A DNA stretch of 64,000 nt. Source: Gracilimonas sp965227215 (lineage in GTDB: Bacteria; Bacteroidota; Rhodothermia; Balneolales; Balneolaceae). This document shows, piece after piece, positions 17,976 through 26,856 of this stretch. The stretch is from NCBI GenBank assembly GCA_965227215.1, contig OZ245729.1, positions 868,001 to 932,000 of the forward strand, written 5' to 3'. A program made the position numbers and the translations under genes. The notes below the pieces were generated by a model that was given only the letters and a program-made list of their open reading frames with translations, was not told the DNA's origin and did no database searches. How positions within the stretch are numbered: position 1 is the stretch's first letter; each line of letters opens with the position of its first letter.

Positions 17976-18477
17976 AATTACTCTTTTATTGATTTTTTCT
18001 TTGTGCCTTACCTTTAGCGGTTGCCTGCGATATAGCTTTACCGGAGCCTCTATTCCGCCGGGAGTGAATACTATTTTCATCCCTTTCTTTCCGGATCAAT
18101 CGAACAGCGGACTTGGGGATTTAAGCAATCGACTGAATGAAGCGCTAATAAACAGGTTCGTAAATCAAAGCAAACTGCAATTGGCAAATAATGAAAGTGA
18201 TGCCGATGCCGTGCTGGACGGAGTAATAACCGGCTACACCAATCGCCCATTCAGTATTGGAGGTGATGAACAGTCTGACCAAAACGAGGTCACTATTACC
18301 GTTAGAGCAACCTTTAAATATACCTCAAAAGAGGAAGCGGAATGGACTAATACCTTTTCCGGGAAGTTTACATACGATCCTACTGACGACCCCATCAACG
18401 GAGAAAACCAAGCCGCAAACAGTGCTCTCGAACAAGCTGCAAATAACATGTTCAATGATGCCGTGAGTAACTGGTAA
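17962..18477 (+). CDS. lptE: LPS-assembly lipoprotein LptE
   Basis: A 171-residue LptE-like lipoprotein, the plug of the LptD outer-membrane LPS translocon. The start at 17962 gives a lipoprotein signal peptide ending in the lipobox LTFSGC, followed directly by the family-typical LRYSFTGASIPPGVNTIFIPFFP. An earlier in-frame ATG at 17929 would spoil the signal sequence. It overlaps the sigma-54 activator by 14 bases, so translation is probably coupled. Confidence 0.85.
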   Translation: MAWNRITLLLIFSLCLTFSGCLRYSFTGASIPPGVNTIFIPFFPDQSNSGLGDLSNRLNEALINRFVNQSKLQLANNESDADAVLDGVITGYTNRPFSIGGDEQSDQNEVTITVRATFKYTSKEEAEWTNTFSGKFTYDPTDDPINGENQAANSALEQAANNMFNDAVSNW

Positions 18478-18533
18478 TTAGCTTTGATTGTAACCCTACT
18501 TCATTTTATTATAGTTCAGTCTTAATACAGCCC

Positions 18534-19160
18534 ATGCAACAACTGCCGTTCAACATACCAAAGTCACTGTCTTCTTATGTAGAGAAGTTCGAGGATAACC
18601 CGAAAGAGGTTACCCTGAAACTCAGGAAGCACTTGAAGAAACGAGGTCCTGATGCGGTCGGGCATTTTCTGCTCTCATGGTTTTACCATATGCAGGATAA
18701 CAAACAGGATGCTATAAAAGAGGCACTCAAAGCAAAAACGTATGCTCCCGGCAGTCCGTTAATGGAACACTTACATTATTTTCTGGTCCACCCCGAAAAA
18801 TTTGAAGCCGCCATCCCCGCTACTTCTTACACTTCTTCAAAACTCAAATTACAACAGGGTTCGCGCACTTCACCGATTTTAGACCTCGACAGGCTCATCG
18901 GAATGCTGGAAGCAGTGGAATCGAAACGTATTCAAATTCCCACCGATGATGAAGATTTTGATGATTCTGACCTGAGTAAGGAATCCGAAGAAATTGATGA
19001 TGTGGTTACGGAAACCCTGGCTAAAATTCATTCCAGGCAAGGTCGAAAATCAGAGGCCATTAAAATGTACGAACGCCTTATCGACAAGGACCAAGAAAAG
19101 GCAGAGCATTATCAAAAGCAGATTGACAAGCTAAAAAGTAAACAAGAGTCAGCAGATTAG
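18534..19160 (+). CDS. TPR-like hypothetical protein
   Basis: A 208-residue cytoplasmic protein with no signal peptide. Two helical-repeat regions are visible: residues about 25-75 and the C-terminal TPR-like unit (LAKIHSRQGRKSEAIKMYERLI). An acidic linker (DDEDFDDSDLSKESEEIDD) lies between them. It follows lptE by 56 bases and is probably in the same transcript. I do not recognise a specific family. Confidence 0.7.
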   Translation: MQQLPFNIPKSLSSYVEKFEDNPKEVTLKLRKHLKKRGPDAVGHFLLSWFYHMQDNKQDAIKEALKAKTYAPGSPLMEHLHYFLVHPEKFEAAIPATSYTSSKLKLQQGSRTSPILDLDRLIGMLEAVESKRIQIPTDDEDFDDSDLSKESEEIDDVVTETLAKIHSRQGRKSEAIKMYERLIDKDQEKAEHYQKQIDKLKSKQESAD

Positions 19161-19174
19161 ATTTCCCGCTCTTC

Positions 19175-19807
19175 TTACTTTACGAACGGGTTATGCTGTT
19201 TTTCGTGTTCAATGGTGGTTTCAGGACCGTGCCCGGGATAAACCGTTGTATTCTCAGGCAAGGTATACAGCTTTTCTTTGATGCTTTTTTCCAGCAATTC
19301 AAAGTTTCCTTTATATAAATCTGTTCGACCAATACTTTCTTTGAACAGTGCGTCACCGGCTATAACCAACTCCTGATCCCGAAAATAGAGAGAGATGTGA
19401 TCGGGGGAATGTCCGGGGGTATATAAACACTCAAATTCGAAATCACCTATTGAGAATGAACCTTCGGTAGGCAACGCTTCCGGTTCAAATCCAAAACCTG
19501 TTTGATTAATACCAAACATCTGGGCCTGACTTCCGAAATTTCCCCACAGAAAACGATCTTCTGAGCACAGATAAACCGGTACTTCAAAATCATTCCTTAA
19601 TCGGCTTATACCCATCACATGGTCCACATGAGCGTGAGTAAGCACAACTGCTTTCAGTTCACCGGTGATCTGCTCTTTTACCCTTTGATATTCAGTTTCA
19701 CTTGAAAACCCGGGATCAACAATCAGGTGCTGCCCATTTTGAGTAAGCAGATAAGTGTTTTCCAGGAAAGGGCCGACTTCAAATTTTTGAATTTCCATAG
19801 GCTGCAT
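19175..19807 (-). CDS. MBL-fold metallo-hydrolase (glyoxalase II-like)
   Basis: A 210-residue metallo-beta-lactamase-fold hydrolase. The metal-binding motif HAHVDH sits in LTHAHVDHVMG, further ligands lie in YTPGHSPDH and VIAGDALF, and a C-terminal VYPGHGPETTIEHEK completes the set. This is the YcbL/hydroxyacylglutathione-hydrolase-like subgroup; thioesterase or sulfur-transfer chemistry is likely but unproven. I use the ATG at 19807. A GTG at 19822 would lie in the rpmE2 terminator stem, and a start at 19798 is also possible. Confidence 0.85.
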   Translation of the reverse strand: MQPMEIQKFEVGPFLENTYLLTQNGQHLIVDPGFSSETEYQRVKEQITGELKAVVLTHAHVDHVMGISRLRNDFEVPVYLCSEDRFLWGNFGSQAQMFGINQTGFGFEPEALPTEGSFSIGDFEFECLYTPGHSPDHISLYFRDQELVIAGDALFKESIGRTDLYKGNFELLEKSIKEKLYTLPENTTVYPGHGPETTIEHEKQHNPFVK

Positions 19808-19842
19808 AAAAAAAGGATGCACCTTTGCAGATACATCCTTTT
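19808..19842 (-). terminator. Terminator of rpmE2
   Basis: On the minus strand AAAAGGATG pairs with CATCCTTTT and runs into seven T residues that end immediately before the metallo-hydrolase ATG. It would leave that gene leaderless unless transcripts read through. Confidence 0.8.
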
Positions 19843-19860
19843 AAAAAACGATTGTGAAAA

Positions 19861-20082
19861 TTACTTGTCGTCGCCTTTTCCGTATCGACGCTTAAAGCGG
19901 TCAACACGTCCGGCTGTAGACGTAAAAGTGTTACTCTTGGTGTAGAATGGATGGTTTTTAGAGTCAACTTCGCTGCGATACACTCCGTCTTTGGTATCCA
20001 TAGTACTGCGGGTTTTTACCTCGGTACCATCGCTCATCACTACCGTAATTTCTTTGTAATCTGGATGAATTCCTTTTTTCAT
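19861..20082 (-). CDS. rpmE2: 50S ribosomal protein L31 type B
   Basis: A 73-residue L31 of the cysteine-free type B, with MKKGIHPDYKEITVVMSDG at the start and SKNHPFYTKSNTFTSTAGRVDRFKRRYG at the end. Type B lacks the zinc-binding CxxC pair and often takes over under zinc limitation, but many Bacteroidetes have only this form. The upstream in-frame ATG at 20133 adds 17 non-family residues and is rejected. A TATATTTA promoter-like box lies on this strand near 20118. Confidence 0.95.
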   Translation of the reverse strand: MKKGIHPDYKEITVVMSDGTEVKTRSTMDTKDGVYRSEVDSKNHPFYTKSNTFTSTAGRVDRFKRRYGKGDDK

Positions 20083-20154
20083 GGTCTTATACTTGCTTGA
20101 AATTTGCAAAGGCTTTAAATATAAGGCTAACAAAAACTGAATTCAATCTAATTA

Positions 20155-21642
20155 TCATTCAAATTCATCATACCCTTCCTCGTCTATATCCCCTAATGAT
20201 GAAAACATGGAACCGAGCATATCTGTGTACAATGTTTGATCGTCAAGATCCTGCTTGCTGAGCATGGAATTCTGGTGCAGGGCTTCCAAAACAAAATCCA
20301 TCCATATCAATAGCTCGGATGAATATGCGTCCGTAATGTGATCCTGAACGAGTTTATTAAGTCCTTTAACACTGCTCAATAACTCTTCATACTCTTTATT
20401 TGAAAGGGTATCAGAAATACTGATTTCGTTGCCGTCAGCAAACCAGTCCATAATTTCTTTATACGAAGACTTTTTATCTTCGGCTTTTGCCTGAGGATCG
20501 GGAAAATGTGCTTTAAAGATCTTGCTTATAGCCTTGCCCAAAATATGCTTAGCAACACTGATAGCCCCTTCCTGTTCGCCTTCATAAACCAGCTCTATTT
20601 TCCCCGTGAGAGCAGGAACCATGTGATATAAATCTGCTACCCTAACCGACGTCTCTTCTTCATCGTTGAGAATAGCCCGACGTTCGGCAGAAGATACAAC
20701 CTGTTCTAAAGCAGTAATAGTCATTCGAGTAGAAACTCCACTTTTCTGATCAACATACTCAGACTCTCGCGCTTCGAAAGCGGCTTTTTCTACTATCTCC
20801 CGATACAAATCGGGAATATGAACTTTGATTCCACTTTCCCTTTCCTGCCAGGCTTCCTGCTTGGTGATGTTCATGCCCACTCCCAGTTCTTTCGGATAGT
20901 GAGTAATGATCTGAGAATCTATGCGATCTTTAAGAGGAGTAATGATATTCCCCCGGTTTGTGTAATCCTCCGGGTTGGCAGAAAATGCCATCGACACATC
21001 CAGCGGAATTCTTACATTAAATCCGCGAATCTGAATATCTCTTTCCTGCATTATGTTCAGCAACGCTACCTGAATTCTGGGTTGAAGATCGGGCAGCTCG
21101 TTAATCACAAAGATCCCTCTGTTGGTTCTTGGAATCAGCCCGAAATTAATCACATTCTGATCAGCCAGTGTCAGTTTTTTCGTAGCAGCTTTAATCGGAT
21201 CAATATCCCCGATCAAATCAGCCACTGTTGTATCCGGTGTGGCCAGTTTTTCCCCATAACGGTAGGATCTGTGTAGCCATTCAATAGGTGTATCGTCACC
21301 CTTTTCTTCTACCAGCTCTTTGGCATATTTTGAAAGTGGATTGAGTGGATCGTCATTTATTTCTGAGCCTTTAATAATGGGGATGTACTCATCCATAAAA
21401 TTTACCAGCAGCCTCAACATCCGGGTTTTTGCCTGTCCACGAAGCCCAAGGAGAATCATGTCGTGCCGGGAAAGCAGTGCATGCTGCACTTGTGGAATTA
21501 CCGTCTTATCGTATCCGAGAATGCCGGGAAACAGTTCTTCTCCGGCTCTCATCTTCTGAATTAAATTCTTACGTATCTCTTCTTTGACCGATATTGATTC
21601 CCAACCACTTTCTTTTAGTTCACCTAATGTACTCGCCTTCAT
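20155..21642 (-). CDS. MoxR/Mg-chelatase-I-like AAA+ ATPase
   Basis: A 495-residue AAA+ protein like the BchI subunit of magnesium chelatase and the MoxR group. Walker A is GLRGQAKT, with alanine where the third glycine of GxxGxGK is normal. Walker B is GIFVINELPDL, sensor 1 AFSANPEDYTNRG, and the arginine-rich TPLKDRIDSQI follows. The C-terminal third is helical and acidic. Such ATPases usually work with a VWA-domain partner on metal insertion or complex assembly; no VWA gene is adjacent here. The client is unknown. Confidence 0.82.
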   Translation of the reverse strand: MKASTLGELKESGWESISVKEEIRKNLIQKMRAGEELFPGILGYDKTVIPQVQHALLSRHDMILLGLRGQAKTRMLRLLVNFMDEYIPIIKGSEINDDPLNPLSKYAKELVEEKGDDTPIEWLHRSYRYGEKLATPDTTVADLIGDIDPIKAATKKLTLADQNVINFGLIPRTNRGIFVINELPDLQPRIQVALLNIMQERDIQIRGFNVRIPLDVSMAFSANPEDYTNRGNIITPLKDRIDSQIITHYPKELGVGMNITKQEAWQERESGIKVHIPDLYREIVEKAAFEARESEYVDQKSGVSTRMTITALEQVVSSAERRAILNDEEETSVRVADLYHMVPALTGKIELVYEGEQEGAISVAKHILGKAISKIFKAHFPDPQAKAEDKKSSYKEIMDWFADGNEISISDTLSNKEYEELLSSVKGLNKLVQDHITDAYSSELLIWMDFVLEALHQNSMLSKQDLDDQTLYTDMLGSMFSSLGDIDEEGYDEFE

Positions 21643-21710
21643 TCTGATCCTTCGATGTGATGTGATATGAATTTTATCTGTTTATTTTCATAACCCGCAT
21701 TAAAGAATCT

Positions 21711-22991
21711 TCATTCAGCCTCCTTTAAATTCCCGAATATATTGGTGATTGCTCGTGCCTTTACCAGCGTTTCTTGCCACTCAGATTCCGGATCCGAGTC
21801 GCTGGTTATTGCACCCCCCACCGGATAAACTAATTTATCTTCTTTCACAATAGCTGTTCTGATGATCACGTTGAAATCAAAATCACCTTCGGGGGTTAAA
21901 TATCCCATGGCCCCGGAATAGATTCCCCGTTTATAATCTTCGTACTTCTCGATCGATTTCATGGAAGCGATCTTAGGAGCTCCGGTCATAGATCCCATTG
22001 GGAAGCAGCTCTTTATAATCTCAATACTGTCGGAGTTATCAGGCACCTCACATTCTACCGTAGACACCATCTGGTGAACGGTTTCAAAGCTCTGAATTTC
22101 GAACAAATTAGATACTTTCACGCTTTGAGGTTCTGCCACCCGGCTGAGATCATTTCTCACCAGGTCAACAATCATTAGATTTTCTGCCCTCTCTTTTTCT
22201 GATTGACGCAGTTTTTCGATATCGAGCAGTGCCTTTTCTCCTGCTTTTCGAGAGGCCGTTCCCTTTATAGGTTGCGACCAAACGCGATTACCGGATCTGG
22301 CTAAAAAGCGCTCCGGAGATGAACAGCAGATCGCCAGATCACCAACACTTGCATAGCCTCCAAAGGGAACCGGCCCGGCTGATTTCATCGCTTTATATAA
22401 ATCCCAACTATCTCCTTTTATTTCAAACTCTAAAGGATGAGATAAATTGATTTCGTAATACCTGCCTTCATAAATATCTTTTTTTGCCTGTTCCACCTTC
22501 CCGATATATTCGGACTCTGAAATTTGTTTTCTTAGGGTGATGGATATTTCTCCGGACTCCTTCCCCTTTTCCAACGTCTCATCTGGCTCGCCTTTTAAAA
22601 ATTTGACCTTGCCGTCTGCATCAATCTCTACCAAGATCTGCGGAACCATAAAATACAGATCGGGTGCTTCAATCAACTCATGGTTTTGGGAGTGCAGGCT
22701 TTCAATCTGGTTTTTCAAATCGTATCCCAGATAGCCGAACAGCCAGTCCTTATGTTCATTTCTGAAACGGCTCAGCGCATCCCACGGATTGCCGGTTACT
22801 TCCTGAACAGAATTGCCATCCCAAATTTCCATTTTATTTCCCCGGGCTTTAATCCATGCTGCAGGCTTCATGGCCAGGTAGCTTTTGGTGCTTGCGGGGT
22901 GATCGGGCATTTGGGATTCGAGAAGGAGGACATCCCCTGTATCCCTTGATCTTGTAACTAAACTCGATATGTAGTCTTCCACTTTTTTCAT
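21711..22991 (-). CDS. pabB: Aminodeoxychorismate synthase component I
   Basis: A 426-residue chorismate-binding enzyme. The PIKGTASR motif has the lysine typical of PabB (TrpE has PIAGT), and SFPMGSMTGAPKI and GIYSGAMGYL are the other chorismate-domain signatures. It converts chorismate to 4-amino-4-deoxychorismate for folate synthesis, using ammonia from a PabA partner that is not nearby. It diverges from pyrD over 68 bases. Confidence 0.88.
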   Translation of the reverse strand: MKKVEDYISSLVTRSRDTGDVLLLESQMPDHPASTKSYLAMKPAAWIKARGNKMEIWDGNSVQEVTGNPWDALSRFRNEHKDWLFGYLGYDLKNQIESLHSQNHELIEAPDLYFMVPQILVEIDADGKVKFLKGEPDETLEKGKESGEISITLRKQISESEYIGKVEQAKKDIYEGRYYEINLSHPLEFEIKGDSWDLYKAMKSAGPVPFGGYASVGDLAICCSSPERFLARSGNRVWSQPIKGTASRKAGEKALLDIEKLRQSEKERAENLMIVDLVRNDLSRVAEPQSVKVSNLFEIQSFETVHQMVSTVECEVPDNSDSIEIIKSCFPMGSMTGAPKIASMKSIEKYEDYKRGIYSGAMGYLTPEGDFDFNVIIRTAIVKEDKLVYPVGGAITSDSDPESEWQETLVKARAITNIFGNLKEAE

Positions 22992-23059
22992 ATAAAACAG
23001 GCGATCGATTATAAGGCTTCTTTCACTCTTTTTGAACGTTTTTTCGTATCATTGACGCG

Positions 23060-24082
23060 ATGATTTACAAAAAGCTTCTCAAACCCCTTTTATTTAAAGC
23101 AGATGCTGAAAAAGCTCACGAGTGGGCTCTTTCCATTGCATCAAAAACCAACAGCTCTCCACTCTTGCAGACATTGGCAGCAAGCATCTTCGGTGAAACC
23201 CGACCTGAGCTAGAACAGGAATTATTCGGGCTCACGTTTCCCAATCCCATTGGGCTCGCAGCCGGTTTTGATAAAAACGGAACCACTCCGAAAGCGATGC
23301 AGGCTCTTGGTTTCGGTTTTGTAGAAGTGGGAAGCATCACCGCACAGCCTGCTGAGGGGAATCCGAAGCCCCGTGCTTTCCGGCTACCTGAAGATCATTC
23401 CTTAATTAACCGAATGGGCTTAAACAATGAAGGAGCTGATGCCATTACCCGACGCCTTTCACAGCTGGATTTGAATATCCCTCTGGGCATAAATATTGCC
23501 AAAACAAATGATGCAACCATTCATGGAGATGCTGCTCTTCAGGATTATTTATATAGTTTCGAAAAAGCACAGCCGGTAGCCGATTATATAACCATCAACA
23601 TTTCGTGCCCCAATACCGGAGAAGGCAAAACCTTTGAAGATCCGGCTGCACTCAGAGATTTATTAGCCACCCTTGAGCCACAGAATAAAGGACGAAAACC
23701 ATCTTTGGTAAAGTTCACCGTCGACATCGATAGAAAGAGCCTGGAAAAACTGGTAGGGATTTGTGAGGATTTTGAAGTGGCAGGATATGTGGCAACCAAT
23801 ACTTCATCCATCCGCAATAACTTAGCTACCGGTGAAGGTGTATTAAATAAAATCGGAAATGGAGGATTAAGCGGAAGAGCTATTCAGCAAAGAAGTACAA
23901 AGGTTGTAAAGTGGCTGGCTGAGATCACCCAAAACGAGAAACCGATCATTGGGGTTGGCGGGATCGACAGCCCACATGCTGCTATCGAGAAAATAGAAGC
24001 CGGAGCTTCCCTCATTCAGATATATACAGGAATGGTTTATGAAGGTCCGGGTCTGGTGAAAAAGATTATAAAGCAGCTCTAA
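23060..24082 (+). CDS. pyrD: Dihydroorotate dehydrogenase (quinone), class 2
   Basis: A 340-residue class 2 DHODH, a peripheral membrane flavoenzyme that oxidises dihydroorotate to orotate with quinone. The N-terminal amphipathic extension (residues 1-45) is the class 2 hallmark. NPIGLAAGFDKNG, VEVGSITAQPAEGNPKPR, NRMGLNNEG and ISCPNTGEG are FMN and substrate segments, and IQIYTGMVYEGP closes the barrel. It stands alone, convergent with the TPR lipoprotein gene. Confidence 0.96.
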   Translation: MIYKKLLKPLLFKADAEKAHEWALSIASKTNSSPLLQTLAASIFGETRPELEQELFGLTFPNPIGLAAGFDKNGTTPKAMQALGFGFVEVGSITAQPAEGNPKPRAFRLPEDHSLINRMGLNNEGADAITRRLSQLDLNIPLGINIAKTNDATIHGDAALQDYLYSFEKAQPVADYITINISCPNTGEGKTFEDPAALRDLLATLEPQNKGRKPSLVKFTVDIDRKSLEKLVGICEDFEVAGYVATNTSSIRNNLATGEGVLNKIGNGGLSGRAIQQRSTKVVKWLAEITQNEKPIIGVGGIDSPHAAIEKIEAGASLIQIYTGMVYEGPGLVKKIIKQL

Positions 24083-24092
24083 ACCCGGCTGA

Positions 24093-26834
24093 TTAATTAT
24101 TGACTGGAAAGGTAAGTTTACATTCCACAGAAACAGCCTGTCCTTCGCTCATAACCGGCTCAAAACTCAATCCTGACTGCATCCCTTGCTCAAAGGCTGA
24201 CACGAGCTCAGAGGGTGCATTTTCAGTCTCCAGAACAAACTCATCCACAATACCGCGCCTGTTTATACGGAATAAATAAGTCAACTCGTTAACCTCGGTG
24301 TCTTCAGGGATGGTCACTTTACCAAGAAAAGCTTGCATTCCTCCCCGAACCGTAAGCTGTTCACCAATGCTCTCGCAGCTTGTGTAACCTTCAGCCGGAG
24401 CTGTCTGCTCTTCGGCAATAATTTCAGGTTGTTCTGCCGGTTGTATCTCTGACTCTACAACAGGCACAGAAAGTTCTTCTTTTATCCTTTTCACCTTTCC
24501 GGCATAGTCCGAATCTTGAAACATTTCCAAAAAAGTATCGGCTGCAGCACGGGCACTGTCCCACATCGCGCCTTCATAAGGAAAAGAATCGGCAAAATCG
24601 GGTCTGCTCAAAGTTGAGTCAATCAGTACTTGTAGCTCCTTTCTCCTGTTTTCAGTGATGGTGGTATCGTTTAATGCAGCGTTCGCAGAATCCTTTTCCA
24701 CTTCAAAAGCTGCTCTTTTTTGCTCCCATGCTTCATTTCTTTCAACCCAATCAGAAATCTTTGATTGATAAACCGGGTTTTCTTTGCCGGCCATCATATA
24801 AGATTGAACACTCTCATACAGTGCCTTGGGTGCAATCCGGTGAGTTGAATGATTATGTGAAAGTTCTTTTAATCGGCCGGCTTTTTCGACAAGAGTTAAT
24901 GAATCATCCTCGCTAATTTCATTATAGACTTCGAAAGGACTTTTTGTGTTCTCAGTTTCTCTGTCAGATAACGGTATCCCAAATTTTTCGGATACCCGGC
25001 GTGCATAATCAGTCCCGGGATATTCTTCGATAAGGCGGTTGGCGTAGTAACGAGCTTCCTGCTCATTTTCCTGAATAGAGTATAACTCCGACAACGAGTA
25101 CAACGAAACCGTATTGATGTTTACTTTCGAAGGGTTCTCTATTGCTTTTTGAAAATAATAGGTGGCACTGTCAGGTGAATTCAGAGACAGAAAAAATAAG
25201 TTCCCAAGCTGGTACTGATAAGAAGCAATTAGCTCCTGCACTGAATCCTGCTCCTGTGGTGTAAAGGGAATTGCACTTAAATCAATTTTCACATTAACCA
25301 GCTGTTGATCTGATGAGCTTCCTGATCCGGCTACTGCCCCATTTGCTTCATTTGAAATTGCGGAATAGTCAATCATGCTTTCCACTCTCCAGTTGTCGGC
25401 TAAGGGCCGGTCGCCCCAAATCGCATAAAATTGCTGCTGCTGATTTTCCTGTACAACCGGATTATTTGAGTTCAAAAATCCGTTGCTCATATTATTCGTG
25501 GCTCCAGATTCTTCCTCATTTCTATTTACCGTTACCAATTGGTTTTGCTGCTGCTCCTGCTGCTCTCTCAGCCGTTCCATTTCAGCTATTTTCTGCTTTC
25601 TCATTTCTACTAAAACAGAATCAAAGGCTTCAGGGGAAAGTCGACCAAGCCGCAGAAGACTATCTTGTAAGGCTATCTGAGATTTGAAACGAGCATATTT
25701 CCCAAACGACTCAGCCAACTCTTTAGCCTGGAACCCTTCCGGAAGTTTCTCGGCCGCTACATTCTTTTGGGCCGCAGAATCATAATAAGCGGCTGCTTTT
25801 TCAAAATTATCGTAGGAAAAGCGATAGATTTCGGCCAGTCCATAATAAGCCCGTGCAGCAATATCTGCGGCCGGCTGACGAAGGTTATTATGAAGAACAT
25901 TGTTGTACAGCTTTTCCGCACGCTTAAAGTTGTTGCGTTCATGTTCGGTTCTGGCTAATTCGAAATCCAGTTCAGCTTTGTATTCAAGGTTCTTATCATC
26001 ACGAACCATGTCGTCAAAAATCTGAAAGGCTACTTCATTACGCCCAAGTGCGCGTGCCACCTCCGCTTTTTTACGCTGAGATAAATACTGGATACGATAT
26101 TCCACATAATGATTCTGAACTTTGTTGTACGCATCAAAAGCTGCTTCGGAATTCCCGAGTCGTTCATAAATCTGTCCGAGTAAAAAGTACCCTCTTTCTC
26201 GATATTCTTTTTTTTCAATGTTTGGAAGAGCTTCGGAGAGCACATTAGCCGCTACCTGCCAATTCTCCAATTTTACGTGATGCTGGGCAAGCAAGGCTTT
26301 TACCTCCGCACGGTAGCCTTTATTCCATTCCCCTTCAAGAAGCGTTAGCTGTTCGGAAAGAAAAGCAATTCCTTCATTGTACAACTCCATATCAAGAAGT
26401 ACTCTACCCTGCCACAGAATCGATTTTTGTTGCATATCAGGGTTCTTGGTAGTCACGAACAACTCTTTAAACTTCTGATCTGCAGAGAAGTATTCCTGCC
26501 TGAAATAATACGATTTTCCTATTAATCCAATGGCGTCATCCACCCATTTTGTTTCTTCATACCGGCGGAGTACATCTGCTCCTTTCTGAATCGCTTTATC
26601 AAAATCCGAGGCACCTGCATTTACAGGTTTTGGATGGATTCTGATGGGTTGAAGAGGATTATACTCTCGCTGCTGGTCCAGGTTTTTCCGGAGCCCGGAT
26701 TGATAACTTTCCTGGGCGTTGTAATAGGTATTATAGTAGGCATTAAAGTTCTTCCATTTTGATTGGAATGTGGTTTTACAACCTGTCAATAGAATCAAAC
26801 CAAAAGAAATAAGAAGGAGTCTGCGCATCATCAT
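24093..26834 (-). CDS. SprE/PorW-like TPR lipoprotein with TonB-like C-terminal domain
   Basis: A 913-residue lipoprotein (signal peptide with lipobox LLTGC at residue 19). The segment just after the lipobox, FNAYYNTYYNAQESY, is typical of the SprE/PorW family needed for type IX secretion and gliding in Bacteroidetes. Some ten TPR-like repeats span about residues 80-640. A Q/N-rich linker lies near residues 405-455. The last 100 residues, beginning near YTSCESIGEQL, look like a TonB-C-type alpha/beta domain (LTYLFRINRRGIVDEFVLE). Periplasmic location is inferred. Other type IX genes are not in this window. Confidence 0.78.
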   Translation of the reverse strand: MMMRRLLLISFGLILLTGCKTTFQSKWKNFNAYYNTYYNAQESYQSGLRKNLDQQREYNPLQPIRIHPKPVNAGASDFDKAIQKGADVLRRYEETKWVDDAIGLIGKSYYFRQEYFSADQKFKELFVTTKNPDMQQKSILWQGRVLLDMELYNEGIAFLSEQLTLLEGEWNKGYRAEVKALLAQHHVKLENWQVAANVLSEALPNIEKKEYRERGYFLLGQIYERLGNSEAAFDAYNKVQNHYVEYRIQYLSQRKKAEVARALGRNEVAFQIFDDMVRDDKNLEYKAELDFELARTEHERNNFKRAEKLYNNVLHNNLRQPAADIAARAYYGLAEIYRFSYDNFEKAAAYYDSAAQKNVAAEKLPEGFQAKELAESFGKYARFKSQIALQDSLLRLGRLSPEAFDSVLVEMRKQKIAEMERLREQQEQQQNQLVTVNRNEEESGATNNMSNGFLNSNNPVVQENQQQQFYAIWGDRPLADNWRVESMIDYSAISNEANGAVAGSGSSSDQQLVNVKIDLSAIPFTPQEQDSVQELIASYQYQLGNLFFLSLNSPDSATYYFQKAIENPSKVNINTVSLYSLSELYSIQENEQEARYYANRLIEEYPGTDYARRVSEKFGIPLSDRETENTKSPFEVYNEISEDDSLTLVEKAGRLKELSHNHSTHRIAPKALYESVQSYMMAGKENPVYQSKISDWVERNEAWEQKRAAFEVEKDSANAALNDTTITENRRKELQVLIDSTLSRPDFADSFPYEGAMWDSARAAADTFLEMFQDSDYAGKVKRIKEELSVPVVESEIQPAEQPEIIAEEQTAPAEGYTSCESIGEQLTVRGGMQAFLGKVTIPEDTEVNELTYLFRINRRGIVDEFVLETENAPSELVSAFEQGMQSGLSFEPVMSEGQAVSVECKLTFPVNN

Positions 26835-26856
26835 ATCGTTGTTTTAACGCACTGCT

